DNA of 64,000 bases from an uncultured Alistipes sp. (GTDB lineage: Bacteria > Bacteroidota > Bacteroidia > Bacteroidales > Rikenellaceae): NCBI GenBank assembly GCA_958449275.1, contig CAUDHE010000001.1, positions 11,313 to 75,312 of the forward strand, in the 5' to 3' direction. Positions 18,248-26,962 of the stretch are shown here, piece after piece. Numbering within the stretch: position 1 is the stretch's first letter; each line of letters starts with the position of its first letter. Both the position numbers and the translations under genes were made by a program. The notes beneath the pieces were generated by a model. The model worked only from the letters and a program-made list of their open reading frames with translations, was not told the origin of the DNA and did no database searches.

Positions 18248-18564
18248 GGCAAGGGATGGTTTATATGAACGGCATTCCGGCCGGAGTGCTGACCGAGGTG
18301 TCGCCGACGGAGTATCTGTTCCGGTACGAAGACGCTTATTATGCGGACGCAGCGATGCCTGCCGTCAGCCTGACGCTGCCCAAGACGCAGCAGGAGTATT
18401 GGTCGCCTTACCTTTTCTCCTTTTTCAGCAATATGCTCTCTGAAGGACGCAATCGCGCCGTGCAGTCCCGGTTGCTGCATATCGACGAGAACGACCATTT
18501 CGGCATTCTATTGGCAACGGCGCAGACCGATGTCGCCGGAGCTGTAACCGTTAAGCCTTTATGA
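18244..18564 (+). CDS. hipS: HipS-like N-subdomain protein
   Basis: This 106-residue protein corresponds to the separate N-terminal subdomain of HipA (GMVYMNGIPAGVLTEV, then FSFFSNMLSEGRNR). In the known HipBST system of enteropathogenic E. coli, HipS is the antitoxin of the kinase HipT. It overlaps the next gene by 4 nt. The three-gene split matches HipBST rather than HipBA. Confidence 0.8.
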   Translation: MRQGMVYMNGIPAGVLTEVSPTEYLFRYEDAYYADAAMPAVSLTLPKTQQEYWSPYLFSFFSNMLSEGRNRAVQSRLLHIDENDHFGILLATAQTDVAGAVTVKPL

Positions 18565-19580
18565 CGACAATGAATCCGATTACGATATGTCCCTCGACAT
18601 TGAGCGAGGGTTACGACACCTATTCTCCCGCAGCGAGCCGACGTCTGTTCGATAGCCGGACGGTATCGCCCTATCTGGACTATGCGTCCATCGACGACGA
18701 CAGCCAGCCTGCGACGCAGGAGGAGTTCATGCACAATCAGGAGCGGATTTCGCTCTCCGGCGTGCAGCCGAAATACTCGATGGTCGTCCGGGACGGCAAA
18801 TTGCGACTGACCGAAGAGGGTGAACAGGGCCGTTATATTCTCAAACCGAAGTTGAGCGATTTCCGCAACCGTCTGTACAGTGCGGCGAACGAAAATCTGA
18901 CGATGCAGATAGCCGCACAGGTGTTCGATATCGAGACGGCCGAGAACGGATTGTGCTTCTTCCAAGGCGGCGAAGCGGCCTACATCGTAAAACGTTTCGA
19001 CGTCAAGCCGGACGGTACGAAACGCCGCAAAGAGGATTTCGCGTCGCTGGCAGGACTGACCGCACAGAACGGAGGCCAGAACTACAAATACGATGTGCTG
19101 ACCTACGAAGAGTGCGGCGACCTAATTCGCAGATACCTGCCTGCGTGGAGGGTCGAGATGCTGAAATTCTTCGATCTGGTCGTGTTCAACTTCCTTGTCT
19201 GCAACGGCGATGCACACCTGAAAAACTTTTCGGTATTGGAAACCGAATCGGGTGATTTCCGGCTGGCTCCGGCATACGACCTAATAAACACTAAGCTGCA
19301 CGTCGATGACCGGATTTTCGCGCTCGACAGAGGATTATTGAGAGGCGATGCTGTCGCCCATACGCCTTTTGGGATGATTGGCGGCGTGACCTTTACGGAG
19401 TTCGGGAAACGACTGGGACTTCCCGAGAAGACGGTACGCCGGGAGCTGGACCGATTCTGCGCCTCGTATTCCTTGCTGGACAAGCTGATTCGGAACTCTT
19501 ACCTGTCCGACGAACTGAAAGAAGTGTACCGCGACATGTACCTCGGACGCCGGGACTCCTATCTGAAGGTCGGATTGTGA
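18561..19580 (+). CDS. hipT: HipT-like serine/threonine kinase toxin
   Basis: The 339-residue protein is the HipA kinase core without its N-subdomain. It shows a Ser-rich loop ISLSGVQPKY (S64 and S66, sites of autophosphorylation in HipT relatives), catalytic NGDAHLKN at 215-222 and the metal-binding APAYDLI around D240. E. coli HipT phosphorylates TrpS; the target here is unknown. All key residues are intact. Confidence 0.85.
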   Translation: MTTMNPITICPSTLSEGYDTYSPAASRRLFDSRTVSPYLDYASIDDDSQPATQEEFMHNQERISLSGVQPKYSMVVRDGKLRLTEEGEQGRYILKPKLSDFRNRLYSAANENLTMQIAAQVFDIETAENGLCFFQGGEAAYIVKRFDVKPDGTKRRKEDFASLAGLTAQNGGQNYKYDVLTYEECGDLIRRYLPAWRVEMLKFFDLVVFNFLVCNGDAHLKNFSVLETESGDFRLAPAYDLINTKLHVDDRIFALDRGLLRGDAVAHTPFGMIGGVTFTEFGKRLGLPEKTVRRELDRFCASYSLLDKLIRNSYLSDELKEVYRDMYLGRRDSYLKVGL

Positions 19581-19593
19581 GCCAGGGAAAAAT

Positions 19594-19625
19594 AATAGAG
19601 CCGCAATAGCTATTGCGGCTCTATT
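19594..19625. terminator. Perfect 32-bp palindrome, bidirectional terminator
   Basis: AATAGAGCCGCAATAG and its exact complement abut, with A/T runs outside. It lies 14 nt after hipT and can stop transcription from both sides. Confidence 0.8.
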
Positions 19626-19643
19626 TATTCAGAGCGTAATCGG

Positions 19644-19715
19644 TTACTTCTCTTCCTCGTCCCGGTCGGCCCGCCGTTCGAGCGTCTGACAAATGGACTT
19701 CTTCGCAGGCTTGAG
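19644..19715 (-). pseudogene. Remnant of a lipoprotein C-terminus
   Basis: Reading left from about 19715 the frame gives KKSICQTLERRADRDEEEK then stop, matching the C-terminus RQTLERWADRDEEEKE of the lipoprotein at 20954. The shared DNA (about 45 nt, nearly identical) is a leftover copy, so the cassette has probably duplicated or recombined here. Confidence 0.65.
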
Positions 19716-19809
19716 GCCCTCGTATTACAGAATTTCGTTGCCAGTAATACCATAAACGGCTTTCCGTCGTTTTGATAATAAAGAGTTTCTACCCGAACAG
19801 GTATGGAAA

Positions 19810-19840
19810 TTGCAGAAGTAAAAATAATTGCATACTTTTG
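19810..19840 (+). promoter_or_regulatory. Promoter of the zeta-type module
   Basis: TTG (19810-19812), 20 nt, then TACTTTTG (19833-19840) matches the Bacteroidetes promoter form. It lies 16 nt before the antitoxin start. Confidence 0.65.
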
Positions 19841-19855
19841 TATATTAAACATTCT

Positions 19856-20125
19856 ATGGCCAAACAAAAACTTATAACCAAACTGTCTTCCTTTTTCGAG
19901 CAACAAACCAAAGATGATGCTCAGATTGAGGACGAATCGACGTTTGCGGCCCTGATTAACCGGACGCCGAATCCGGGAATCGCATTGGCAAAGGAGAACG
20001 GAGTAGCCATTACCGTCGTGCAAGACGGCATCATTTACAAAATTCAAGCGGATAATACACGTATCGAGATAGGCAAGGTCGCGCCCGAAGTGAAGGTCCG
20101 CAAACGGTGTTATACCGTACAGTAA
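19856..20125 (+). CDS. Putative antitoxin of the zeta-type module
   Basis: An 89-residue protein starting MAKQKLITKLSSFFEQQTKD, 12 nt ahead of the zeta-like kinase. No homology to epsilon was recognised; the antitoxin role is inferred from position, size and shared promoter. Confidence 0.6.
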   Translation: MAKQKLITKLSSFFEQQTKDDAQIEDESTFAALINRTPNPGIALAKENGVAITVVQDGIIYKIQADNTRIEIGKVAPEVKVRKRCYTVQ

Positions 20126-20137
20126 TTCCCGATACTC

Positions 20138-20875
20138 ATGTCCAAGAAACGTCTTCGCATTTTTGCCGGTCCGAACGGTTCGGGGAAATCGACTATATTT
20201 TCTGCTGTCGATAAGAAAGTCGGGTGCAAATATTTCGTCAATGCAGACGAGATATATAAAAGTCTCTCCGAAACGGGATGTTTGTCTTTCGATTATTATA
20301 CGATTCTTCCCCAGGAAGATAGCTTGAAGGAGGCATTCCGGACATCGGGGTTCTACGACAAATCGCGCAGTGGAAAAGATATTATCAGCCGGCTTACGGT
20401 CGAAAACAATGTACTGCATGTTCCTCGTGAATCGGTCGATTCTTACTTTGCTGCTTTTATTGCGGATTTTCTGCGTTTCAACATGCTGAATATCGTCCGG
20501 CAATTCACGATTGAAACGGTGATGTCGGATGTGCGTAAAATGGATTATATTCGTCTTGCCAAACAGTCCGGTTATCATATTTACCTGTATTTCGTATCGA
20601 CACAGGATGTCGAAATCAATATCGGTCGTGTAGCTCAGCGGGTACAGTTGGGAGGGCACGATGTGCCGCGTGAAAAAATCATACGCCGTTATACCAAATC
20701 GTTGGAAAACGTTTACGATTGCCTCAAGCTGTGCGACAGGGCCTATTTCTTCGATAATAGTGCTGCGCAGTGGCGGATGCTCGCGGAATACGATGCAGAA
20801 AGCGGTTCTTTGTCCGTATTGGAGGAAAGCGTTCCGGAGTGGTTCGATGAATATGTTTTGCGGAAACTTGCATAA
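20138..20875 (+). CDS. Zeta-toxin family kinase
   Basis: The 245-residue P-loop protein has Walker A GPNGSGKST at residues 11-19 and FVNADEIYKSL, the zeta-family Asp region. Zeta toxins phosphorylate UDP-sugar cell-wall precursors; some Bacteroidetes homologues may act on other substrates. The gene is intact and paired with the small gene upstream. Confidence 0.75.
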   Translation: MSKKRLRIFAGPNGSGKSTIFSAVDKKVGCKYFVNADEIYKSLSETGCLSFDYYTILPQEDSLKEAFRTSGFYDKSRSGKDIISRLTVENNVLHVPRESVDSYFAAFIADFLRFNMLNIVRQFTIETVMSDVRKMDYIRLAKQSGYHIYLYFVSTQDVEINIGRVAQRVQLGGHDVPREKIIRRYTKSLENVYDCLKLCDRAYFFDNSAAQWRMLAEYDAESGSLSVLEESVPEWFDEYVLRKLA

Positions 20876-20897
20876 TCCGGTCGAGCCGAAAAACAAT

Positions 20898-20931
20898 AAC
20901 AAGGGCAGAAACATATGTTTCTGCCCTTGTT
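20898..20931. terminator. Bidirectional terminator between convergent genes
   Basis: A perfect 34-bp palindrome (AACAAGGGCAGAAACAT plus its complement) separates the zeta gene from the oppositely oriented lipoprotein gene. Confidence 0.85.
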
Positions 20932-20953
20932 TCATACACAAAATTCAAGAGTT

Positions 20954-21625
20954 TCATTCCTTCTCTTCCTCGTCCCGGTCTGCCCAGCGTTCGAGCGTCT
21001 GACGCACGGCTTCCTTATAGTCCTTGTCGGTAATCCGGTAGGTCCAACGGACGGCGTTCGGGCGGTCGGGGAACTCTTCGAGCACCCATGCCGACTGATC
21101 GCGCGGTGTGCCGTGCTGTGCTTCGGTCATTGGCTCGAAGAAAGAATACATAGCACACGTGTCATCTCTATAACTAACTAAACGATAATTGATGTCTTCA
21201 GCTGGAGGAACATTGAAATACAATTCAACGAATCCCAACGCATCCAGATTTTTCACCAACACATCGTTGTCATCTATCCAAGACATTTTCTCCATCGTCT
21301 GCCCCCAAGTCCCTTGTTCTCCCGGAGCGATTCTGATCATATCACCGCTCGCACTCATTTTTGTTGAAATGAAGAAAATCACATTCTCCTGACTGGCATT
21401 CTGCATTCGGAAATAAGTGTAATAACAGTCTGGATCTTCTGTTTTCATATATTCCTCCATCGACTTATTCGCATCCACGAACTCCGGCTTTTCTGGTTCC
21501 GGCTCCGGCGTGGGCTGTTCTTCCGGCGGAGCTTCCGGTGCCGGACTTTCCGCTTTGTCGGAACAGCCCAGTGGGGCCAAGAACAGGAGCAAGGCTCCTA
21601 ACGATAAATAGACACGTGCTTTCAT
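20954..21625 (-). CDS. Lipoprotein (cassette 2)
   Basis: A 223-residue protein with lipobox FLAPLGCSDK, a Pro/Glu-rich linker (EEQPTPEPEPEKPE) and a globular part that resembles the lipoprotein at 14301. It lies 32 nt downstream of the protease-like gene and is probably in the same transcript. A broken copy of its C-terminus lies at 19644. Confidence 0.7.
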   Translation of the reverse strand: MKARVYLSLGALLLFLAPLGCSDKAESPAPEAPPEEQPTPEPEPEKPEFVDANKSMEEYMKTEDPDCYYTYFRMQNASQENVIFFISTKMSASGDMIRIAPGEQGTWGQTMEKMSWIDDNDVLVKNLDALGFVELYFNVPPAEDINYRLVSYRDDTCAMYSFFEPMTEAQHGTPRDQSAWVLEEFPDRPNAVRWTYRITDKDYKEAVRQTLERWADRDEEEKE

Positions 21626-21657
21626 AATCAGGTAGGTTTAGGTTGAACTATATTCGT

Positions 21658-23214
21658 CTATAAAGTACTCTCCAACTCTTTGTAAAGAGTCATCAGCGTC
21701 CTTATATTGTTGCTTTGTTCCGGGACAGTGGAAATACTTAACGCTTCTACGGCCTCGACCTTCTTACACGATACAGACCAAGCGGCAAGATCGGAAATAT
21801 CCGCATTAACCTTGAGATTCACCGCATCGACCGGATATTTCGCGGTAGCAGTGGTGATATTCTCGTCCAATTCACTTTGATTGCAGTTGTCCCACAGGTC
21901 TATGAACATCGGAGTCCTGCATTGGTCGTATGGTGATTTCGTCGGGTTGTAATACCACAACTGTATATTCAGGTCGTCAGGCTTGGGATACCACGGAGAG
22001 TAAAGGTCGTCGTAAACGTGCAACTTATAAAGAGCATCCAATTCCTTGTAATATTCATCGAGAAAATACCATTTGGTAAACTCGCCCCAACTTTCGGTTA
22101 TGACACGCGAATAATGGATGTAATCATTATTCTTCGCATTGATTTTAAGCCACTGTACCGCTTTCCCCATTTCGCGAAGGACCGTTGCCATAATATCCAG
22201 TGGGGTTTTGTCCTGACAGTAGACCAAGACTTTCATAACAGTAGCATCATACGGATCCGGCAGGAATCTATCATCACTGCCTGAAGGTACCGCTTCATCC
22301 AGACAGCAGATTTGCACCGTACCGCCTGTCACGCTGTAACCGTTCTTGTTCATGTATTTCGCTGCCAAATGAGCCGTAGCATAATCGTAGCTCACGCTTT
22401 TAGTCGACGAGATAATGCAATTCCAGCGAGGCATAGTATTCGGGTCTATTACTTGTCCCGTACTGGCAAGGCTGGAACTGTTGCTGAGAATACTCCATTT
22501 GATGTCCTGCCATTGGATCGAGGCGGTACCGGGCAGAGCCGCGTATGTTTTCGTCGCCGTGAAGTTACCGTCCGTATCGGTCCGAACGGTTTCCTGTATC
22601 ATTTGCATGGAGGAGGAGTAACCGAATATAACGACCCGTAAGCCCTCTATTGGATAATATTCTCCGGTCAATTCATCCCGGTATTCGACTCGTCCCGACG
22701 GTTTCCAGTTAGTCGCTACCCGTGTCGTCGTATTCATAGCCGCTTCTACCGTAAGAGCTTCGTCGGGGGTCAGTCCCGATTGCGGGTCGCCCGGTGCAAA
22801 GAACTCGGCCAGCACTTCGTATTCCACGTCGTCGGGAAGTTGCGCGTCACCTTCCAATACCGTGTACACAGGCTCCGGCCGTCCCTCCTGCACAGTCACG
22901 GGCGTAATCTCGATACCGGGAGCCGGTAAGGACGAATAAATCAGACCCTCCTTGCGGATTTCCTCTAACAGACGGTCCACATTAGGGAAGAACACCCGCA
23001 CATAACGGCTCGTCGGCTCGATGCGCTCGGCCACATCGCTGCCCAGCACTTCGCCCACCAGGGCGCGGGTCTGCTCGAAAGTCATCGGCTTGAACGCATC
23101 CATAGTCGTTTCCGTGTTTTGAGGCAGCGCCTCGTTCTTCATTTCGGCCTCTTTCGTACAACTGCCGAGGAGTATGGCACACAACAGGACCATACCGATA
23201 GTAGTCTTTTTCAT
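21658..23214 (-). CDS. Metalloprotease-like lipoprotein that has lost its zinc site
   Basis: The 518-residue protein has lipobox ILLGSCTKE and is related to the protein at 14988. VLREMGKAVQW (from residue 346) lines up with TFHELGHASHW, and VITESWGEFTKWYFLDEYY with AVTESYARAVQFYFLREVY. Both zinc histidines are replaced (R347, K351) while E348 and E374 remain, so it is likely inactive as a protease and may bind or regulate. Confidence 0.7.
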   Translation of the reverse strand: MKKTTIGMVLLCAILLGSCTKEAEMKNEALPQNTETTMDAFKPMTFEQTRALVGEVLGSDVAERIEPTSRYVRVFFPNVDRLLEEIRKEGLIYSSLPAPGIEITPVTVQEGRPEPVYTVLEGDAQLPDDVEYEVLAEFFAPGDPQSGLTPDEALTVEAAMNTTTRVATNWKPSGRVEYRDELTGEYYPIEGLRVVIFGYSSSMQMIQETVRTDTDGNFTATKTYAALPGTASIQWQDIKWSILSNSSSLASTGQVIDPNTMPRWNCIISSTKSVSYDYATAHLAAKYMNKNGYSVTGGTVQICCLDEAVPSGSDDRFLPDPYDATVMKVLVYCQDKTPLDIMATVLREMGKAVQWLKINAKNNDYIHYSRVITESWGEFTKWYFLDEYYKELDALYKLHVYDDLYSPWYPKPDDLNIQLWYYNPTKSPYDQCRTPMFIDLWDNCNQSELDENITTATAKYPVDAVNLKVNADISDLAAWSVSCKKVEAVEALSISTVPEQSNNIRTLMTLYKELESTL

Positions 23215-23414
23215 GTCAGTGTAATTTTAAGATTAATGATGTGGCGGAGCGCTCTCCGCCGTTGGCTTCCGATATTGATAATCTTGTGGTATTGCACGCT
23301 GCACATCCATCAGATTACCATGATACCGGGCCTGTCATAACCTCGAAATTCCACACATCGAAAGAATCCGTTCCGATAATCCGCCGTATCGTCACGATGC
23401 GGTTTATCCTATTT

Positions 23415-23445
23415 CAAATGTATGTAAATTATTTCACAAAACAAA
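23415..23445 (-). promoter_or_regulatory. Promoter for the cassette 2 lipoproteins
   Basis: On the minus strand TTTG (23445-23442), 19 nt, then TACATTTG (23422-23415) fits the Bacteroidetes consensus. It drives the gene starting at 23214. The rest of 23215-23616 is AT-rich with no other gene seen. Confidence 0.6.
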
Positions 23446-23616
23446 GAACGAATCAAAGAATTATGCTCGTAAAAAGAAAAAATATCAGATATTGGATAAA
23501 AATACGGCTTATTTGCTTTTTGATGCGATAATACGAAATCGCATTTGAAAGAATTATCGCTATTGTGTCGATGTTTTCTTATTTCATAACAGAGGCACGA
23601 ATAATCGCTGAAGGTT

Positions 23617-23940
23617 TTACTGCACCTGCAATATCATGTTTTCGATCAACCGTTCGGCATCAACCGGCATTTGCGTATCTTCGTCCAGCAACGGGTCGTT
23701 GCGGCAATCGATGTTGTAGCGAGCGATGGGTTTCTTCCTGTAATTCCATCGCCCTTCGAACAGGGTAATCTCGAAGATGCCCACATGGGCATAGTATTCG
23801 TAAAAAGCGGTGCATGTCCCTGTCTGATTGAGGGTCATGAGCGCCCGAATGATTTTCAGCAGCTCCTGCGTGGGTACGGCCAATGCCGCAGGGTCGTCGT
23901 GGCGGAGCGTGAAGTCGGGCCACAAGGGATGATAAGACAT
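23617..23940 (-). CDS. Hypothetical protein
   Basis: A 107-residue protein (MSYHPLWPDFTLRHDDPAAL) with no signal or membrane segment. The start at 23940 is preferred because the upstream extension lacks typical protein character. It follows the ParB-like gene on the same strand after a terminator. I do not recognise the family. Confidence 0.55.
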   Translation of the reverse strand: MSYHPLWPDFTLRHDDPAALAVPTQELLKIIRALMTLNQTGTCTAFYEYYAHVGIFEITLFEGRWNYRKKPIARYNIDCRNDPLLDEDTQMPVDAERLIENMILQVQ

Positions 23941-24115
23941 AATATTAGGCAGATAAATGAGTAACCGGCCAGACCTGGGATTTCCGCCCGGAACAGAGGA
24001 ACGTATCACCCATGGCAAAGCATATCGGCCGTAAACGGGAATTTCCGCTCCACCGCTAAAAAACCAAGATACAGTGCGCTTCAGGACCGATTTCCGCAAA
24101 CCGTTTTTGAGAAAA

Positions 24116-24146
24116 GGCCACTCTCTGCTCTGGCAGAGAGTGGTCC
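24116..24146 (-). terminator. Terminator of the ParB-like gene
   Basis: GGCCACTCTCTGC and GCAGAGAGTGGTC pair around a TCTG loop. On the minus strand the hairpin is followed by CTTTTCTC, and it starts 15 nt past the parB stop. Confidence 0.65.
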
Positions 24147-24160
24147 GTCCAGCCTGCCGA

Positions 24161-26353
24161 TTATGCGGCCTGCTTCGTATCGTCGGATTTCGACAGCAGG
24201 TCCGGCAGCGCGTAAGGTGCCGAAGCCGGCTCCCCGGTTTCAGGTTCCTGTTCCGATTCCGGTTCGTCTTCCTCCCATTGCGGACTCTGTTCTTCCGCAG
24301 GCTCCTCGATCTCCGGCTCCGGCGTCTGCGGATAATCTGCCGGCTGTTCTTCGCTTCGCCCGGCTTCGGTCGTTTGCTGCACGGATTCCGAGGCGTCGCT
24401 TTCCGTCGTCGCAGCGGGCAGTGCCTTCAGTGTGCGGTCAGCCTCTGCAACCGTGTCGATGACCTCTACCGCCTGCACTTCTTCTACGCCATCTATGATT
24501 TCTCCGGTCGCCGGATCTACCGTAATGCCGTCCTGTGAAACGACCGCTTCGGGCAATGCACGGGCGGCAGCCTGCTGGCGCAGATGAAGCAATTCCGCTT
24601 CCTTTTGGATAGCCTCGATACGCTGTTGCAGACCTGCATGACGTTTGTCGTAGATGCTACGATGTTTCTCCTGAATCGCCTTGCTCTGTTCCGGCCAGTG
24701 CAGGTCGGTAAATTCTGAAAGCAGTTGTACATCGGGGGTTTCATCCGTTACGCCGTTTTCGCATATTTTTTCAAAGTAGGACATGATAACCAGGCGTGTG
24801 AGGACGGTCTGCTGCTCGGGAGTGATGCTTTCGGCATACTCCAACCGCTGCTGCTGCGAAGGATAGCGTCCCAGTTCGAGTGGCGATTCGGAAGTTCCGG
24901 AAATGTCGGCGAGCAACGCATAGGTAAAGAACAGTCGCTCCCGGTCGGTCAGAGGCGTCTGCGGGAAATTCTCTTTTTTGCACCGCAGGAGCTGTTTCAA
25001 ATCACTCGTAGTATGTTCGTAACAGATCTCCCTGTTGCGGTTGTCCTTTGCTTCCAGCTTGGCGGTAGGAGCTTGCAATTCTGCGCCGACTTCGGTTGCG
25101 GTATCGTTATTTTCCGCAGGTTTATCGGCGATTATACGGTAGAAAATTCCGATCGACGAGTAGCCGATGAGGGCATATTTCCAGATTCGACCTTCGGCCG
25201 CTTCGCACTTTAAGTGTTCGACCGTTTCGTTGTACTCCTGCAATTCCCGTTCATAGTTTTGGTTGTACCACTCCTGCTCGTTTGCGAAATCATCGTCGTC
25301 TTCGTAGTCCTCTCTGCCGAGTACAGGTCGTTCGGGCATTTGAGGTTCCTGTTCCATTTTCCATTCGGGAATATCGAGTTCCGTCAATTCGTACCCTTTT
25401 TCCGACAGCGCTTCGACGACTTTCAGGTTGCTACGATCGTTGATCGCCAATTGCAGGTAAGGGTCTGCTTGTGCCAGTTCGATACAGCGGGCGAGCACAT
25501 AGGCCGCATTTTTAGCCTCCAGACACTCCTTGTTCTGGCACGCTCCGCAATCCTCGGCGCAATCCCTGAAAAGGGTCTGGTTGAGCGTATTGTGTTGGCA
25601 CGTCTCGCAGTCGGACTTGTCGAACGAATAATTTTCGAGTTTGCACGCATAGCGTTCGTAAAGTCTTTTTGCAAGGTCTTTGGCTTTGATTCCTATCCAC
25701 GAACCCCACTCCTTGCCGGCAAAATGTTCCGTATAAACTTCCGTCTGTACCTGCTCGTCGTATTTCGCCAATTCGAAAGCCACCTCCAGCGAAATGTCGT
25801 TGCGACGCAACAGATCGGCGAATGGTTCTATGAGGCAGGTCAGGTTGAGCCGTTTGCGGATATAGGTTTCCGATTTGGAAAAAGTCTCCGCGATACGGGC
25901 GATGCTCCAGTCTTTTTCCTCGGCGTAACGACGGAAAATCGCCGCCTCTTCGAACGGGGAGAAGTCGGCACGCTGCATATTCTCCGTCACGGCACAAATC
26001 TCAGCTTCCTCGTCGGTCATGGACTGTATGTAGGCCGGAATACAGGGCTTGCCGGCAGCCAGCGACGCCCGGTACCGACGTTCCCCATATACGATTTCGT
26101 ATCGGTCGTTGTCTATGGGACGCACTTTGATAGGTGTCTGAACACCATAACGGAGAATACTGTCTGTCAGCTCGGCCAGCGGCGCCTCGGCAATCTCCCC
26201 GCGGGGATTCAGCTTGCTGGGGACGATCTTTTCCAAGTCGAGATTCAGAAGCATAGCCTGGAACGGCACCAGAGAAGTCGAAGCGGCAACGGCTGCATCG
26301 GCGGTTTGTTTGTTCGAAGCGGTCTTAACCGTCTTCTTAACTTGTTTTTTCAT
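24161..26353 (-). CDS. ParB/Spo0J-family protein, large form
   Basis: The 730-residue protein opens with a ParB nuclease-like domain (GERRYRASLAAG, then TENMQRADFSPFEEAA) and a helix-turn-helix near 135-170. A Cys cluster follows (CETCQHN, CAEDCGACQNKEC) and a long acidic Pro/Glu-rich C-terminus. Such large ParB-like proteins are common in Bacteroidetes conjugative elements near the region that enters first. No ParA neighbour is present, so a transfer-linked or regulatory DNA-binding role is as likely as partitioning. Confidence 0.8.
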   Translation of the reverse strand: MKKQVKKTVKTASNKQTADAAVAASTSLVPFQAMLLNLDLEKIVPSKLNPRGEIAEAPLAELTDSILRYGVQTPIKVRPIDNDRYEIVYGERRYRASLAAGKPCIPAYIQSMTDEEAEICAVTENMQRADFSPFEEAAIFRRYAEEKDWSIARIAETFSKSETYIRKRLNLTCLIEPFADLLRRNDISLEVAFELAKYDEQVQTEVYTEHFAGKEWGSWIGIKAKDLAKRLYERYACKLENYSFDKSDCETCQHNTLNQTLFRDCAEDCGACQNKECLEAKNAAYVLARCIELAQADPYLQLAINDRSNLKVVEALSEKGYELTELDIPEWKMEQEPQMPERPVLGREDYEDDDDFANEQEWYNQNYERELQEYNETVEHLKCEAAEGRIWKYALIGYSSIGIFYRIIADKPAENNDTATEVGAELQAPTAKLEAKDNRNREICYEHTTSDLKQLLRCKKENFPQTPLTDRERLFFTYALLADISGTSESPLELGRYPSQQQRLEYAESITPEQQTVLTRLVIMSYFEKICENGVTDETPDVQLLSEFTDLHWPEQSKAIQEKHRSIYDKRHAGLQQRIEAIQKEAELLHLRQQAAARALPEAVVSQDGITVDPATGEIIDGVEEVQAVEVIDTVAEADRTLKALPAATTESDASESVQQTTEAGRSEEQPADYPQTPEPEIEEPAEEQSPQWEEDEPESEQEPETGEPASAPYALPDLLSKSDDTKQAA

Positions 26354-26452
26354 GGTTTTAATTTGATTTAAGGTAAATTGAATGAATATTAATGCTTATG
26401 TAAAACAGTAGCGACGGCCGGATGGTCGTCGCTGCTGAACAGATATTTCGTA

Positions 26453-26551
26453 TTACGGTTTCAAATCCGGGGAGTGCGGTGTCGGTCCGTATCTGTTGTT
26501 GTACGCTGCATCGCATAGCAGCAAGGTTTCGATGGTGTACGTGTTTTCCAT
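26453..26551 (-). CDS. Possible 32-residue protein
   Basis: ATG at 26551 opens MENTYTIETLLLCDAAYNNR, ending in TAA at 26453. It is the first reading frame left of the long hairpin at 26592, ahead of parB. The LLLCDAA segment recalls the small ORF at 6558. Coding status is uncertain. Confidence 0.35.
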   Translation of the reverse strand: MENTYTIETLLLCDAAYNNRYGPTPHSPDLKP

Positions 26552-26591
26552 AATAACTTGAGTTTAATAAATTCAATATTCCGGCCCTGAG

Positions 26592-26768
26592 GCCGAAGTC
26601 CCTTAATACACAGGCTGCAAAGTGTCGTGTTCCGACCGTACAAGGTTTTCGGAGAAAAGACCGCAGGCCCTCGGGCCGAGGATGGTTTTCTCCGAAAACC
26701 GGAGGGCTTGGCCTTGTTCGGTCGAAAGAACACGGAATACCTTTGCCTGTGTGTTAAGGGACTGCGGC
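26592..26768. promoter_or_regulatory. Long hairpin B with embedded promoter (candidate single-stranded-DNA promoter)
   Basis: Arms pair from GCCGAAGTCCCTTAA on the left to TTAAGGGACTGCGGC on the right, with a perfect 15-bp inner stem (26644-26658/26686-26700). The right arm holds TTG (26714), 21 nt, TACCTTTG (26738-26745). The stem is good on both sides of this box but mismatched at its TA end. In folded plus-strand DNA it would transcribe left into the small ORF and parB. In duplex DNA it would read right, antisense to the gene at 26963. Confidence 0.6.
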
Positions 26769-26909
26769 TGAAAGCGTACTCTTACGCTCCGTTCCGAAGC
26801 TTGGCATACATGGTCGAAAAATAAGCATGAATTGACTCGTCATTACCGAATCAACGTAAAGAGCACAATTATCATTCTATCGAACGTTACTGGTCGATAG
26901 ATGATAATA

Positions 26910-26937
26910 GCCCCGACCAAAGTATTTTGGTCGGGGC
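26910..26937 (-). terminator. Terminator of the nuclease/ATPase operon
   Basis: GCCCCGACCAAA and TTTGGTCGGGGC-type arms pair closely (loop GTAT) about 25 nt past the stop of the gene at 26963, followed on the minus strand by TATTATC. Confidence 0.65.
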
Positions 26938-26962
26938 AGCACAATCGTTTTTTCGCCGATAA

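Noticed and set aside
25214..26371. 385-codon open frame on the plus strand
   Set aside because: It is the complement of the ParB-like gene; the minus strand has clear ParB motifs, while this frame gives low-complexity hydrophobic sequence.
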